Source: Tidjanibacter sp. (GTDB lineage Bacteria; Bacteroidota; Bacteroidia; Bacteroidales; Rikenellaceae). From it: DNA of 58,992 bases. Below the pieces are notes generated by a model. It ran no database searches and was not told where the DNA came from. It saw nothing but the letters and a program-made list of their open reading frames with translations. This document shows positions 33,350 to 42,654 of the stretch, in pieces (the first letter of the stretch is position 1; each line of letters opens with the position of its first letter). The DNA lies in the NCBI GenBank assembly GCA_017390585.1, contig JAFPBB010000022.1:1-58992 (forward strand), given 5' to 3'. The translations under genes and the position numbers were made by a program.

Positions 33350-34858
33350 CTACTCCACCAGCGAGTAGCTGGCTATGCGGCCTGTGGAGGGGTAGATGCC
33401 GTCGATGGATGTGATTTTCTCTCCCACTCGTCCACTCGAGAATGCGCTCTCGAGCTGGTCGAGACTCTCCACGGGTTGTTCGTTGATGTGGGTGATCACA
33501 AATCCCGGTCTCACTCTTGCTTTGGCAAGGAAACCTCCCTCTCGCACTGCCACCACTCTTACGCCACCGGCAATGCCGAGTCGGCGTGCGGCTGTGCTCT
33601 CCACGTTGGCAAATTCGCCACCGAGAGCAGCGAGGGATGCGAGTTCCTCCTTACTTACGGGTTCTGTCTTTCCGGCTTTATTACGCAGTGTCACTTCAAA
33701 AGGTTTCACTTTTCCGTCTCTTTTTACGGAAATTTTCACCTTGCTACCCGGGCGATGCTTGGCAATGATCTCGCCGAGGCGTGCGGAGGAGTCGATGGCA
33801 AGGCCGTCGATGGAGAGGAGAATGTCGCCCTTGCGGATGCCTGCCGACTCTGCTGCGCCACCCGGAGTGACCTCTGCCACCCACGCGCCGCCAATCTCCT
33901 TGATGCCGAGCTCCTCGCCACGCTGCTCCACAAACTCGGAGTTAATCTCCTGATACTGAACGCCGAGGAGGGCACGCTGAACAATTCCATACTCCTTCAG
34001 GTCTACCACCACTTTCTTTACAATGCTGCTGGGAACCGCAAACGAATAGCCAATGTAGCTGCCCGTGCGCGACTGAATCAGGGTGTTGATGCCCACGAGT
34101 TCGCCCGCAGTGTTGACCAGCGCACCGCCACTATTGCCGGGGTTGACTGCCGCGTCGGTCTGGATGAAGGATTCTATGCTGTATTGGCTGGGGATGGCAC
34201 CGAGGTTGCGGGCCTTGGCGCTGACGATGCCTGCCGTGATGGTCGATTGGAGGTCGAAGGGCGAGCCTATGGCAAGCACCCATTCGCCGAGCCTCAGGTC
34301 GTCGCTCGAGCCAAACTTGAGGAAGGGGAACTCCTTGCCCTCAATCTTCAGTAGCGCAACGTCGGTGGTGGGGTCGGTGCCCACAACCTTTGCGTCGAAC
34401 GAGCGACCGTCGTAGAGTTTCACCTTCACCTTGCTGGCATTCTCCACAACGTGGTTGTTGGTGACGATGTAGCCGTCGGAGGTGATGAGCACGCCGCTAC
34501 CGCCCGTCTTGGCTTCGCGTGTGGAGGGGGCTCCGTAGCCCTGAGGGATGCCGAAGAATTGGAGGAAGGGGTCGAAACTGTTGGAGCCCTGCACGCGGGT
34601 GAGGACCTCGATGTTGACCACGGCTCCCACAGCATTTTCGGCAGCGTATGTGAGGTCGGGGTATTTCTCCTTGGTGTAGGATGTGAAGTGGTTGACTGCC
34701 TCCTCCGAGCCGAGGGTGGGGATGGAGGGTTGCTCCACAGCCGAAGCGGAGAGGGGGGAGTCGGGATTGCTGAGTTTGAGCACGGCGGAGGCGCTGATAG
34801 CCCCCACAAGAGCAGCTCCGAGGAGGCTGCCAAGAATGGTTATCGCCTGTTTGTTCAT
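33350..34858 (-). CDS. degQ: HtrA/DegQ-type periplasmic serine protease (Do family)
   Basis: This 502-residue protein has an N-terminal membrane anchor or signal (ITILGSLLGAALVGAI), a trypsin-like domain and two PDZ domains. The catalytic triad is intact: His136 in NNHVVENA, Asp166 in TTDVALL and Ser243 in NPGNSGGALV. PDZ1 begins near residue 295 (GIVQRALLGVQYQ) and PDZ2 near 405. It handles misfolded envelope proteins, fitting a genome with many outer-membrane proteins and lipoproteins. rpoD starts 89 bases further downstream; no clear -7 box was found before this gene. Confidence 0.95.
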   Translation of the reverse strand: MNKQAITILGSLLGAALVGAISASAVLKLSNPDSPLSASAVEQPSIPTLGSEEAVNHFTSYTKEKYPDLTYAAENAVGAVVNIEVLTRVQGSNSFDPFLQFFGIPQGYGAPSTREAKTGGSGVLITSDGYIVTNNHVVENASKVKVKLYDGRSFDAKVVGTDPTTDVALLKIEGKEFPFLKFGSSDDLRLGEWVLAIGSPFDLQSTITAGIVSAKARNLGAIPSQYSIESFIQTDAAVNPGNSGGALVNTAGELVGINTLIQSRTGSYIGYSFAVPSSIVKKVVVDLKEYGIVQRALLGVQYQEINSEFVEQRGEELGIKEIGGAWVAEVTPGGAAESAGIRKGDILLSIDGLAIDSSARLGEIIAKHRPGSKVKISVKRDGKVKPFEVTLRNKAGKTEPVSKEELASLAALGGEFANVESTAARRLGIAGGVRVVAVREGGFLAKARVRPGFVITHINEQPVESLDQLESAFSSGRVGEKITSIDGIYPSTGRIASYSLVE

Positions 34859-35014
34859 AGTGTGTGTGATTGTTGTCTGTACGTTGTTCTAACTATCTGA
34901 TTGGAGGCGAATTGCTACATAGGCAGGAGGTGTGGAATGTGGAGCCCTGTGGCTCCGATTTTCGGGTGTTATTTTTCTGTTTGCCATAGAATAACGCCCC
35001 TGTGTGGAGGAATA

Positions 35015-35046
35015 TTGTGGCAAATCGGGGAAAATTATTATCTTTG
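35015..35046 (+). promoter_or_regulatory. promoter of ffh (-33 TTG, -7 TATCTTTG)
   Basis: TTG (35015-35017) and TATCTTTG (35039-35046) are 21 bp apart, 46 bases before the start codon. Confidence 0.7.
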
Positions 35047-35092
35047 CGCACTAAACGAATTGTTCAATAGAAAACACAGAATACAAAGAGAT

Positions 35093-36433
35093 ATGTTTGA
35101 GAATCTATCAGAGAAGTTAGAGAGGTCGTTCAAGATACTCAAAGGTGAGGGTAAGATCACCGAAATCAATGTGGCAGAGACCCTCAAGGAGATTCGCCGC
35201 GCACTCATCGACGCCGACGTCAACTACAAAGTGGCAAAGACTTTCACCGATGAGGTGAAGCAGAAAGCCCTGGGCCAGAATGTGCTCACCGCCGTTAAGC
35301 CCGGCCAGATGATGACCAAGATTGTGCGCGATGAGTTGGCACAACTGATGGGTGGTACCGCCACCGACATCAATCTCACGGGCCACCCTGCCGTGATTCT
35401 CATCGCCGGTCTGCAGGGTTCGGGTAAGACCACCTTCTCCGGTAAACTCGCGCGTGAGTTGAGCCAGAATCGCAAACGTAGCGTGTTGCTTGTAGCGGGT
35501 GACGTCTATCGTCCTGCAGCTATCGACCAGCTCAAGATTCTTGGCGAGCAGGTGGGCGTGGAGGTCTACACCGAGGAGGGCAACAAAAATCCCGTGGAGA
35601 TTGCCGAGAATGCCATCAAGTATGCTCGCTCGAAGAGCATCAACACCGTGATTGTCGACACCGCGGGTCGTTTGGCCGTAGACGAGCAGATGATGGAGGA
35701 GATTGCAGCCATCAAGGCAGCCGTGAAGCCCTCCGAGATTCTCTTTGTGGTGGACGCGATGACGGGTCAGGATGCTGTGAACACCGCTCGCGAGTTCGAC
35801 CAGAGGCTCGACTTCGACGGTGTTGTACTCACCAAGCTCGATGGCGACACCCGAGGTGGTGCTGCTATCTCCATTCGTTCGGTGGTCAACAAACCCCTCA
35901 AGTTCATCTCCAGCGGTGAAAAGATGGATGCGCTCCAGACCTTCCATCCCGAGCGTATGGCCGACCGTATCCTCGGTATGGGTGACGTAGTGTCGCTGGT
36001 GGAGAGGGCACAGCAGCAGTTTACCGAGGAGGATGAGCGCAAGCTGAAGAAGAAAATCTACACCAACGAGTTCAACTTCAACGACTTCATTGAGCAGATC
36101 GGCCAGATCAAGAAGATGGGCTCGATGAAAGACCTGATGGGTATGATTCCCGGTATGGATAGGGCTCTGAAGGGGGTGGATATCTCCGACGACGTGTTCA
36201 AGCAGGTGGAGGTGATCATCGGCTCTATGACCCCCGCAGAGAGGGAGCACCCCGAGATTATCAACCCTTCGCGTAAGGCTCGTATTGCGGCCGGTAGTGG
36301 CACAACCCTCCAGGATGTCAACCGACTGCTCAAGCAGTTTGAGGATATGAGGAAGGTGATGAAGATGGCTGCCGGCGCTGGCAACAAGAAGATGCCTATG
36401 ATGCGCGGAATGATGCGTGGCCGTCGCAGGTAG
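35093..36433 (+). CDS. ffh: signal recognition particle protein Ffh
   Basis: Ffh binds signal sequences on nascent membrane and secreted proteins and hands them to FtsY. The 446 residues show the N domain (about 1-95), the G domain with loop LQGSGKTT (about 107-114), DTAGR and TKLDGDTRGG, and a Met-rich M domain from about 300. The M domain ends KKMPMMRGMMRGRRR, a Met-rich basic tail that contacts SRP RNA and signal peptides. I use ATG 35093; the frame is open further upstream, but that stretch contains the promoter. Confidence 0.98.
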   Translation: MFENLSEKLERSFKILKGEGKITEINVAETLKEIRRALIDADVNYKVAKTFTDEVKQKALGQNVLTAVKPGQMMTKIVRDELAQLMGGTATDINLTGHPAVILIAGLQGSGKTTFSGKLARELSQNRKRSVLLVAGDVYRPAAIDQLKILGEQVGVEVYTEEGNKNPVEIAENAIKYARSKSINTVIVDTAGRLAVDEQMMEEIAAIKAAVKPSEILFVVDAMTGQDAVNTAREFDQRLDFDGVVLTKLDGDTRGGAAISIRSVVNKPLKFISSGEKMDALQTFHPERMADRILGMGDVVSLVERAQQQFTEEDERKLKKKIYTNEFNFNDFIEQIGQIKKMGSMKDLMGMIPGMDRALKGVDISDDVFKQVEVIIGSMTPAEREHPEIINPSRKARIAAGSGTTLQDVNRLLKQFEDMRKVMKMAAGAGNKKMPMMRGMMRGRRR

Positions 36434-36496
36434 AGAGAAGTGACGCAATCTGGGATGGAGGGTAGTTGCCCACGCCCGTGACATACAGACTAAACA

Positions 36497-36538
36497 AATC
36501 GGACCGCTCGAAAATCTTGAGCGGTCCGATTGCTTTTC
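36497..36538. terminator. bidirectional terminator between ffh and the LRR lipoprotein
   Basis: AATCGGACCGCTC pairs with GAGCGGTCCGATT around GAAAATCTT. The plus strand continues GCTTTTC. Confidence 0.85.
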
Positions 36539-36586
36539 TAAAGGCTGCCACCTGAGTGGCGACAGCCCTATGATGGAGAGTATCTG

Positions 36587-38089
36587 CTATTTACGCACGA
36601 TGATGTCGTGGTTGTCCACCTTCATATCGCTGATGTAGACTCCCTCGGGAAGAATGAGCTCGGTGAGGGGGTTACCCTGAACGTGGAGTTTGGTGAGCTT
36701 GCGGTTGCTGCTGCAATCGAGTGTGGTGAGCAGACAGTTGTTGGCCACGAGCGACTCCAAGATGGTGAGGGTGGTCACGTTCAAGTCGGTGATGTTGGTG
36801 TTCTCACAAGCCAGGTCGGTGATCTTGACGCAATTGGCCACATCCAAGAGGGAGATGTTGTTACCACCACAGTGGAGATACTTGAGGTTGGTGTAGTTGA
36901 TGAAACTCCATTTGCCCTCCAGACGGTTGTTGCTGCAATCGAGTTTGCTCAGGGGAGCGTTGGGGTGGAGCACAAGCTCGGAGATGAGGTTGTTGCTGCA
37001 CACGAGGGTTGCGAGGACGGGGTGGGCCGAGAGGTCGAGTGTTGCGATGTTGTTGTCGTAGCACTCAAGCATCTCGAGCTTGGGGAGGTTGCTCAAATCG
37101 AGCGAGGAGAGATTGTTCTCATAGCAACCGAGGGTGTAGAGCTCAGGGAGACCGGTGAGGTTGAGCGAGATGATCTCGTTGCTACCGATGGCGGCCACAA
37201 GGAGTTTGGGGCAGTCGTTGAACTTCACCTCGCGGAGGTTGTTGATGCGGAGGTCGAGGTAGACGAGCTCCTTCTTGCCGCTCACGTTGAAGGTGGTGAG
37301 GTTGTTCTGCCAAGCCTGGAAGAGCTGCAGAGCGTCGCAACCGTCGAGATTGACATACTCGATGTCGTTCATATTACCATAGAATTGGTGGAGTGACGAG
37401 CAACCGCTCAGGTTGACGCTCTTGATGTTGTTGTAGGAGCAGTCCACATACTCGAGTTTCTTCAGACCGCTGAGGTCGAGCTCGGTGAGGGCATTGTTGT
37501 CGCAATCGAGGTTGACGAGGTTGACGAACATCTCGATACCTTTGAGCGAGGTGATGGGCTCGCGCTCGTCGGTTTCGCTGAGGGTGAGGGTCATTTCGGT
37601 CACCTGCGCTGCCTCGCTTGCGGAGATGGTGCCGTCGCCGTTGAGGTCGCAATACTCAAGGATCAACTCCTTGAACACGGGGCACTCGATGGCATTGTCA
37701 CCCTCGGAGGAGCCACTCTTGCCGAGCTGCTCCACCTTGATGATTTTCTCCACTCTGCTCTCGCCCTCACCCACATAGATAATCAGGTCGCCCTGACGGG
37801 TTTTGGAGCCGGTGTAGGGGGCTGCGGAGATGGCAATACCCTCTTCCCACCTCTCGGCCGAGAGCCACGAGAGGCCATTCATATAGTACCAAGCGTTGGC
37901 GTCGGTGGAGATTTTTATCTCCTTGGAGCCGCCGTCGGCGGTGAAGGTCACTTGCTGGGTTTCGATTGTGAGCTCATATTTGGTTGCGGGCTCAACGGGG
38001 GTGTCCTCATCATTGTTGTTGCAAGAGGGGAGGATGCAGATGGCAGCTGCTGCGAGGAGTGCGAGCAACTTAGTGGTTATGTGTTTCAT
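36587..38089 (-). CDS. BACON-domain leucine-rich-repeat lipoprotein
   Basis: This lipoprotein of 500 residues has lipobox ILPSC (Cys23). A BACON-type Ig-like domain follows at about 35-125 (FTADGGSKEIKISTDANAWYY, SAAPYTGSKTRQGDLIIYV). A calcium-loop-like DLNGDGTIS lies near residue 148. From about 190 on, at least ten leucine-rich repeats of about 21 residues follow the LTELDLSGLKKLEYVDCSYN pattern, each with a conserved Cys-x-x-N. Such LRR proteins are thought to be surface or binding proteins; the ligand is unknown. It is the second gene of a two-gene unit, 28 bases after the fimbrillin-FISUMP gene. Confidence 0.88.
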   Translation of the reverse strand: MKHITTKLLALLAAAAICILPSCNNNDEDTPVEPATKYELTIETQQVTFTADGGSKEIKISTDANAWYYMNGLSWLSAERWEEGIAISAAPYTGSKTRQGDLIIYVGEGESRVEKIIKVEQLGKSGSSEGDNAIECPVFKELILEYCDLNGDGTISASEAAQVTEMTLTLSETDEREPITSLKGIEMFVNLVNLDCDNNALTELDLSGLKKLEYVDCSYNNIKSVNLSGCSSLHQFYGNMNDIEYVNLDGCDALQLFQAWQNNLTTFNVSGKKELVYLDLRINNLREVKFNDCPKLLVAAIGSNEIISLNLTGLPELYTLGCYENNLSSLDLSNLPKLEMLECYDNNIATLDLSAHPVLATLVCSNNLISELVLHPNAPLSKLDCSNNRLEGKWSFINYTNLKYLHCGGNNISLLDVANCVKITDLACENTNITDLNVTTLTILESLVANNCLLTTLDCSSNRKLTKLHVQGNPLTELILPEGVYISDMKVDNHDIIVRK

Positions 38090-38117
38090 CTCTCAATAGT
38101 CTCTTTTTGTTGATTCA

Positions 38118-40649
38118 TTAGTTGTAAATCTGTACGCAACGCACGCTGTAGCCATTGCCCCAGTTTGCACCCTGACCGGCGTTGTAGAGGGGGTAGTTGT
38201 AGGTGAAGCAGTAGGCAGTCTCGGCAATCTCCAACTCGGAGGACCAAATCTTCACGAAGCCGGTGTCGTTCTGTACGCTCATCAGGGAGCCGCCATCGCT
38301 GGGGTGTGCGCTGCGGTAGCCTGCTGCGGGGAAGTAGGACTCGTGGCCGTCGGCTGCGGTGTTGACAAAGCCTTTATACTCGGCCATCACGCTGTTGGCG
38401 CTGTCGAGGTAGACCCACATAGCCTTGCGGGGCACCTGATAACCTGCGGGGCAGGGGTCGTAGTTGCTCTTCTGGAAGGGGCGCCAGAGCGACTTGTCGG
38501 CGTCGTAGATGACGTCGTTCTTCATCTGGCCGAGGGTGTTTACATCGAGCCAGTTGGCTTTGTTCTTGGTGGGGTCTGCGGTGAGGAAGGTCATTGGGTG
38601 AGCGGTGGCATAGTCGAGGGTGCCGATCTCGTTGGAGGAGGGGGTGGCGATCCACTCGGCCTGGGTGTAGGCGGAGTTGCATACGGTGAGTTTGCCGCTG
38701 TTGCCGAAGGGGGATACTACGTCCATCCAACCGCCGTTCTGCAGGTCGCGTGTGCGCTCCTCCACGGTGTCACCGATGAAGGGATCCTTGCGGCCCCACT
38801 GATAGTAGAGGCCGAAGCTCTCGTAGCCGTCATAGCCGGGAGCGGTTGCACCGAGGTTGCGGTCCATACAGTAGTAGCCGTCGGTGAGGCCGCCACTCAT
38901 AGGCACGCCATTGTTTTGGTAGTCGAACACCTCGGGCTTGTCGGTCATCCAGATGTGCCACGACCACACGATGTTGTTGCTCTGGTCGAATGCAGCCAGC
39001 AGAACGTTGCCCTCATAGGAGGAAGCGGTGAAGGTTACCTGGCCGTCGGCGTAGTTGACCTCGGAGATGAGGGCGTTGCCCTGCTGGCCCTCCACGGTGC
39101 TTGCCCAGAGCCAATCGACCTTTGCAATATTATTAATAGGTGTGCCGTCCACTTTGCGGGTGTCGAAGCTGTAGTTGCCAGCAACGTGTACCATATAGCA
39201 GTTGGAGTAGCCCATCTTGCTGAGGTTGTTGTCGTCGCCCATAGAGCTCTCCCAGAGAATCTGCTCGGGATATGCGTAGATGGTGTTGCGCTCGATGTTG
39301 AGGGCAGCCACCTCAGTGCTGAAGGTCTGTCCGTTGACATCCTCGAGGGTGAGGGTGAGGCCCTCGGTGTAGTTCTCTGCGGGGAGCACGAAGCGGAAGG
39401 TGGCGCCACTCTCGGTGTTGACGCCCGCTGTGCCGCAGTCTACGACGATCTCTTTCGAGGCGTCGGCATTGAGGGAGAGACGTGCGGTTGCGGTCGAGAG
39501 GTCGGCCACGCCATTACCTGCCAAACGGCGATTGTTTTTGCCTGTGAGGATGGCGCGACGGATGTAGTGGGGACCCTTTACGTCGAAAGAAATAAGACCG
39601 GCCAAGTAGGTGAGTTCCACCTCTTTGCTTGTGGTTTTGCCCACTGCGGGGTTGATGCGCGAGAGGATGGAGGTGTGGTTCTGGGTTGCGGGGATGGAGA
39701 TGCGGACAACGTCGCCACTCACGCCATTTACCGAGGCCGACGAGTTGGTCACAAGGTAGGTGGCTGCCGAGGAGATGGGGCCAAACTCGCCAACGGCGCT
39801 ACCCTCGCCACCAACGAGCTGTGCAGGGGCACCATTGACGTAGAGAATCGACTGTGCAGTCCAGCTGTTGATACCACCGTCGGCATCGTTCTCGATGGAG
39901 GCGGAGATGTAGGTGGGGGGCTCTGCGTCGGGAATGTAGACCACTTCTGCCTCTGCAATCTCGCCACGGAGAATCTCCATTGCGGCAATCTGTTTGCCGC
40001 TCATAATCTCGTTGCCTTCGCCATAGAGGGTGACAACAAAGCCCGAATAGGTCTTGGCGGGGAGGGTGAGGTCGATGTAGGCGGGGAGGGTGAGGCCTGC
40101 GCCGAGGTCCACAGTGATGGAGCGCGAGCCGCTCTCGGAGAGAACGAGCTTGGGTGCGCCCGAGTAGTTCATCTCTGCGGTGCCCTCACCTGCGATGGTG
40201 GCATCGGGGGAGCTGATGACCATCTTGGTGATGGTGCCCTCGCCATCGACTTTCACGCTGAGAGTGCCGAGGAGGTTCTTGAACACGAGGTTGGGGGTGG
40301 TGTTGGAGGCAACCATAGGCTGGATAGCTTTGATTGCGGGGCCCTGGATTGCGGGTACCTCCATAGTGAGGGTTGTGCCCTCGATGGAGCCGTTGCCAAA
40401 GTCGTAGGCACCACAGTAGAGGTCGGCTTTGGTGATCTTGTCGATGGTGATGGTGGAGACGTCGCCTTCGGGTACGGTGTACTTGGCGTTGTTGATGATC
40501 ACCTCAGCATCTTTGGTCCAGGTGCGTCCGTTTTCGAGGGTCGCCGAGACCGAAACGGATTTTTCGAGGTCTTCATTCTCGGGTTGGTTGCAGGAGGTTG
40601 CCATAAACAGGGTTGCAATGGCAACGAGCGAGGTTAAAAATTTTTTCAT
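38118..40649 (-). CDS. large fimbrillin-like lipoprotein with FISUMP-type C-terminal domain
   Basis: This lipoprotein of 843 residues has lipobox MATSC (Cys20). Two fimbrillin-like halves occupy about 30-245 and 255-465. Both read ATLENGRTWTKDAEVIINN-style openings and GTLSVKVDGEGTITKMVISS or LISFDVKGPHYIRRAILTG strands, the fimbrillin hallmark. The C-terminal 380 residues look like the FISUMP/major paralogous domain: DGYYCMDRNLGATAPGYDGY, YYQWGRKDPF, PCPAGYQVP and YSVRCVQ. This is a modular surface protein, perhaps a pilus tip or adhesin. Ligand and partner are unknown. Co-transcribed with the LRR lipoprotein. Confidence 0.83.
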   Translation of the reverse strand: MKKFLTSLVAIATLFMATSCNQPENEDLEKSVSVSATLENGRTWTKDAEVIINNAKYTVPEGDVSTITIDKITKADLYCGAYDFGNGSIEGTTLTMEVPAIQGPAIKAIQPMVASNTTPNLVFKNLLGTLSVKVDGEGTITKMVISSPDATIAGEGTAEMNYSGAPKLVLSESGSRSITVDLGAGLTLPAYIDLTLPAKTYSGFVVTLYGEGNEIMSGKQIAAMEILRGEIAEAEVVYIPDAEPPTYISASIENDADGGINSWTAQSILYVNGAPAQLVGGEGSAVGEFGPISSAATYLVTNSSASVNGVSGDVVRISIPATQNHTSILSRINPAVGKTTSKEVELTYLAGLISFDVKGPHYIRRAILTGKNNRRLAGNGVADLSTATARLSLNADASKEIVVDCGTAGVNTESGATFRFVLPAENYTEGLTLTLEDVNGQTFSTEVAALNIERNTIYAYPEQILWESSMGDDNNLSKMGYSNCYMVHVAGNYSFDTRKVDGTPINNIAKVDWLWASTVEGQQGNALISEVNYADGQVTFTASSYEGNVLLAAFDQSNNIVWSWHIWMTDKPEVFDYQNNGVPMSGGLTDGYYCMDRNLGATAPGYDGYESFGLYYQWGRKDPFIGDTVEERTRDLQNGGWMDVVSPFGNSGKLTVCNSAYTQAEWIATPSSNEIGTLDYATAHPMTFLTADPTKNKANWLDVNTLGQMKNDVIYDADKSLWRPFQKSNYDPCPAGYQVPRKAMWVYLDSANSVMAEYKGFVNTAADGHESYFPAAGYRSAHPSDGGSLMSVQNDTGFVKIWSSELEIAETAYCFTYNYPLYNAGQGANWGNGYSVRCVQIYN

Positions 40650-40689
40650 AATAGTTATGTGAAGTTTAGAGTTTTATGTTTTATGGCCA

Positions 40690-40697
40690 CAAATATA
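40690..40697 (-). promoter_or_regulatory. -7 box TATATTTG of the fimbrillin-FISUMP / LRR unit
   Basis: On the minus strand TATATTTG lies 40 bases before the ATG at 40649. Confidence 0.7.
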
Positions 40698-40912
40698 ATA
40701 AAGTGTTTGTAAAAAACATCATTTGCTATGTTAAATTTTGTCGCTCTGTTCTGTGGGAAATGAAAAATATCGTGTTGTTCCTATGGGGTAGATGGTTTTC
40801 GATGGAATGTTCGTTGTGTCTGCTCGGATGTCACATTTGTCTCATTCTATGGGCTTGTGGTGATGGAGTGTGAAAAATAATGGCATCGGAGCTCAACCCT
40901 CGTTTTTTTTAT

Positions 40913-40920
40913 TAACTTTG
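40913..40920 (+). promoter_or_regulatory. -7 box TAACTTTG of ruvA
   Basis: The box matches TAnnTTTG after a run of eight T and lies 25 bases before the ruvA start. Confidence 0.65.
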
Positions 40921-40945
40921 TGGGATTAAACACAACCAAGAGATT

Positions 40946-41569
40946 ATGTACGACTACCTCCGCGGCCTCGTGGCCGAACTGACCCCCACCTATGCCGTCA
41001 TCGAGTGTGGCGGCGTGGGCTATCTCGTGACCATCTCACTCCAAACCTACTCCCAACTCGAGGGACGCGAGGAGGCAATGGTCTATGTCCAACACGTTCT
41101 TCGTGAGGACAACGAGACCCTCTATGGCTTTGCCGAGCGCGAGGAACGCGAGGTCTTCAGGTTGCTGACGAGTGTCTCGGGAGTGGGCGGTGGCACCGCA
41201 AGGGTGATACTTTCGACCTACACCCCTGCCGAGCTCTCCACCATCATCTCCACCGAGAATGCCGTGTTGCTCAAGAATGTTAAGGGCTTGGGCCTCAAGA
41301 CGGCGCAGAAAATCATCGTTGAGATACGCGACAAGATTGTGACGCTCGGCATTGGCTCGGGCGCAGCTAATGCACCACTGCGAGGAGCGCAGAAACACGT
41401 TCTGGAGAATATATCGAGCGGCTCGGAGGTCTACGACGAGGCTCTGCAGGCACTCTCGATGTTGGGATTTGGCAAGGCTGCGTCGGAGAAAGCTCTGAAG
41501 AAGATTCTCAAGGAGCACCCCGCCGTGCAGGTGGAGGAACTCATACGCCTTGCGCTCAAGCAATTGTAG
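40946..41569 (+). CDS. ruvA: Holliday junction DNA helicase subunit RuvA
   Basis: RuvA tetramers hold Holliday junctions for the RuvB motor. The 207 residues begin MYDYLRGLVAELTPTYAVIE (OB fold). Two helix-hairpin-helix motifs follow, the first at LTSVSGVGGGTARVIL and the second at NVKGLGLKTAQKIIVEI, then a linker and the C-terminal RuvB-binding domain (ALQALSMLGFGKAASEKAL). No ruvB is present in the window. A membrane protein and coaE follow in the same direction. Confidence 0.98.
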   Translation: MYDYLRGLVAELTPTYAVIECGGVGYLVTISLQTYSQLEGREEAMVYVQHVLREDNETLYGFAEREEREVFRLLTSVSGVGGGTARVILSTYTPAELSTIISTENAVLLKNVKGLGLKTAQKIIVEIRDKIVTLGIGSGAANAPLRGAQKHVLENISSGSEVYDEALQALSMLGFGKAASEKALKKILKEHPAVQVEELIRLALKQL

Positions 41570-41626
41570 AAGAAAAACGAATTATCAACTATTAATTGGG
41601 GGCAGAGTCCCCTCGGTGTGGATACA

Positions 41627-42037
41627 ATGAAACAAGAGATTATTTCGGGCTGCAAAAGTCTGGTTGCCAAATTACGCAAGTATATCACTCCCACTTTTCT
41701 GGTGGCGCTGACTATGTCGTTCATCTTCTGGTATAGCGGCAAGTTGCGCTACACCTATACGGCGGAGATTCCCATTTCGGTGGTCATCGAGGGTGACCGC
41801 CATCGCATCACCTGTATGGTGGAGGGTACGGGCCACAACATTGTGTCGGCTCGCTACTTCAAACGCCTGAAAGTGAAACTTCGCAGGAGCGATGTGGAAC
41901 TCATCCCCGTCGATGGAATGTCCTCCACCTACGAGGTCTCTTCGGCTTCGTTGCAGAACGCCATCTCGGTCCGTAACCCCAGCCTGAAGATTGTCTCGGT
42001 GAGCCAAATGCCCTATCTCATTTTCGAGGAGGAGTAG
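41627..42037 (+). CDS. YbbR-like membrane-anchored protein
   Basis: This protein of 136 residues has one membrane segment (PTFLVALTMSFIFWYSGKL), a periplasmic part starting YTYTAEIPISVVI, and a single YbbR-like beta domain. In many Bacteroidetes a longer YbbR-like gene sits directly before coaE, as here. The short length (YbbR proteins often carry three or more domains) suggests a reduced version. I prefer ATG 41627 to the GTG three codons earlier. Function is unknown; some YbbR proteins regulate diadenylate cyclases, but no cdaA is adjacent. Confidence 0.7.
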   Translation: MKQEIISGCKSLVAKLRKYITPTFLVALTMSFIFWYSGKLRYTYTAEIPISVVIEGDRHRITCMVEGTGHNIVSARYFKRLKVKLRRSDVELIPVDGMSSTYEVSSASLQNAISVRNPSLKIVSVSQMPYLIFEEE

Positions 42038-42063
42038 ACCTTTATATAATATTGCAGCATACA

Positions 42064-42654
42064 ATGGGCAGAGTGAAACGAGTGGCAGTGACGGGTGGCA
42101 TAGGGAGTGGCAAGAGCACTTTCTGCCGCCTCCTCTCCAGCTATGGAGGTGCCCCCATCTACGACTCCGACACCCGTGCCAAGGAGATAATGAACTCCTC
42201 GGAGGAGGTGCGAGGGGAGATTGTGGCCCTCTTTGGCCCCGAGGCCTACGATGAGCAGGGGCTCAATAGGCGACACATTGCCTCCATAGCATTCGGTTCG
42301 GCGAGTGTGTTGGAGAGGCTCAATGCCATCGTCCACCCTCGGGTGGTGGCCGACTTTGAGAGGTGGGCCGAGGAGAGCGGATGCGACTATGTGATTCTCG
42401 AGAGTGCGTTGCTCTTCACCTCCCCGCTGATGGGACACTACGACCTGGCTGTGGTGGTCGATGCACCGCTGGAAGTGCGCGTGGAGCGCTGCGTGAGGCG
42501 CGATGGAGCCACACCCGAAGAGGTGCGTGCGCGCATCGGCCGACAGATGAGCGCCGAGCAGATGCGCCAAAGGGCCGATAGGGTGGTGGAGGCCGACGGA
42601 CGCGACCTGATGCCCCAAGTGGTAGATATTGACAGACTTATAAGAACACTATGA
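42064..42654 (+). CDS. coaE: dephospho-CoA kinase
   Basis: CoaE performs the final step of coenzyme A synthesis. The 196 residues start MGRVKRVAVTGGIGSGKS, the P-loop of the family (Gly11-Ser18). DSDTRAKEIM and HPRVV follow, then the lid EQMRQRADRV. The ATG at 42064 is preferred to the TTG at 42052. Its stop codon TGA overlaps the folP start in ATGA, so the genes are translationally coupled. Confidence 0.95.
   Translation: MGRVKRVAVTGGIGSGKSTFCRLLSSYGGAPIYDSDTRAKEIMNSSEEVRGEIVALFGPEAYDEQGLNRRHIASIAFGSASVLERLNAIVHPRVVADFERWAEESGCDYVILESALLFTSPLMGHYDLAVVVDAPLEVRVERCVRRDGATPEEVRARIGRQMSAEQMRQRADRVVEADGRDLMPQVVDIDRLIRTL

Larger units (their letters stand above)
40650..40945. other. intergenic region between divergent genes
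   Basis: This gap of nearly 300 bases contains the leftward lipoprotein promoter and the rightward ruvA promoter. I see no convincing gene, repeat or structured RNA in between. Confidence 0.6.

Noticed and set aside
40676..40873. 65-codon open frame in the gap before ruvA
   Set aside because: It starts inside the leftward lipoprotein promoter region and has Cys/Leu/Trp-rich composition without a family match or start context.
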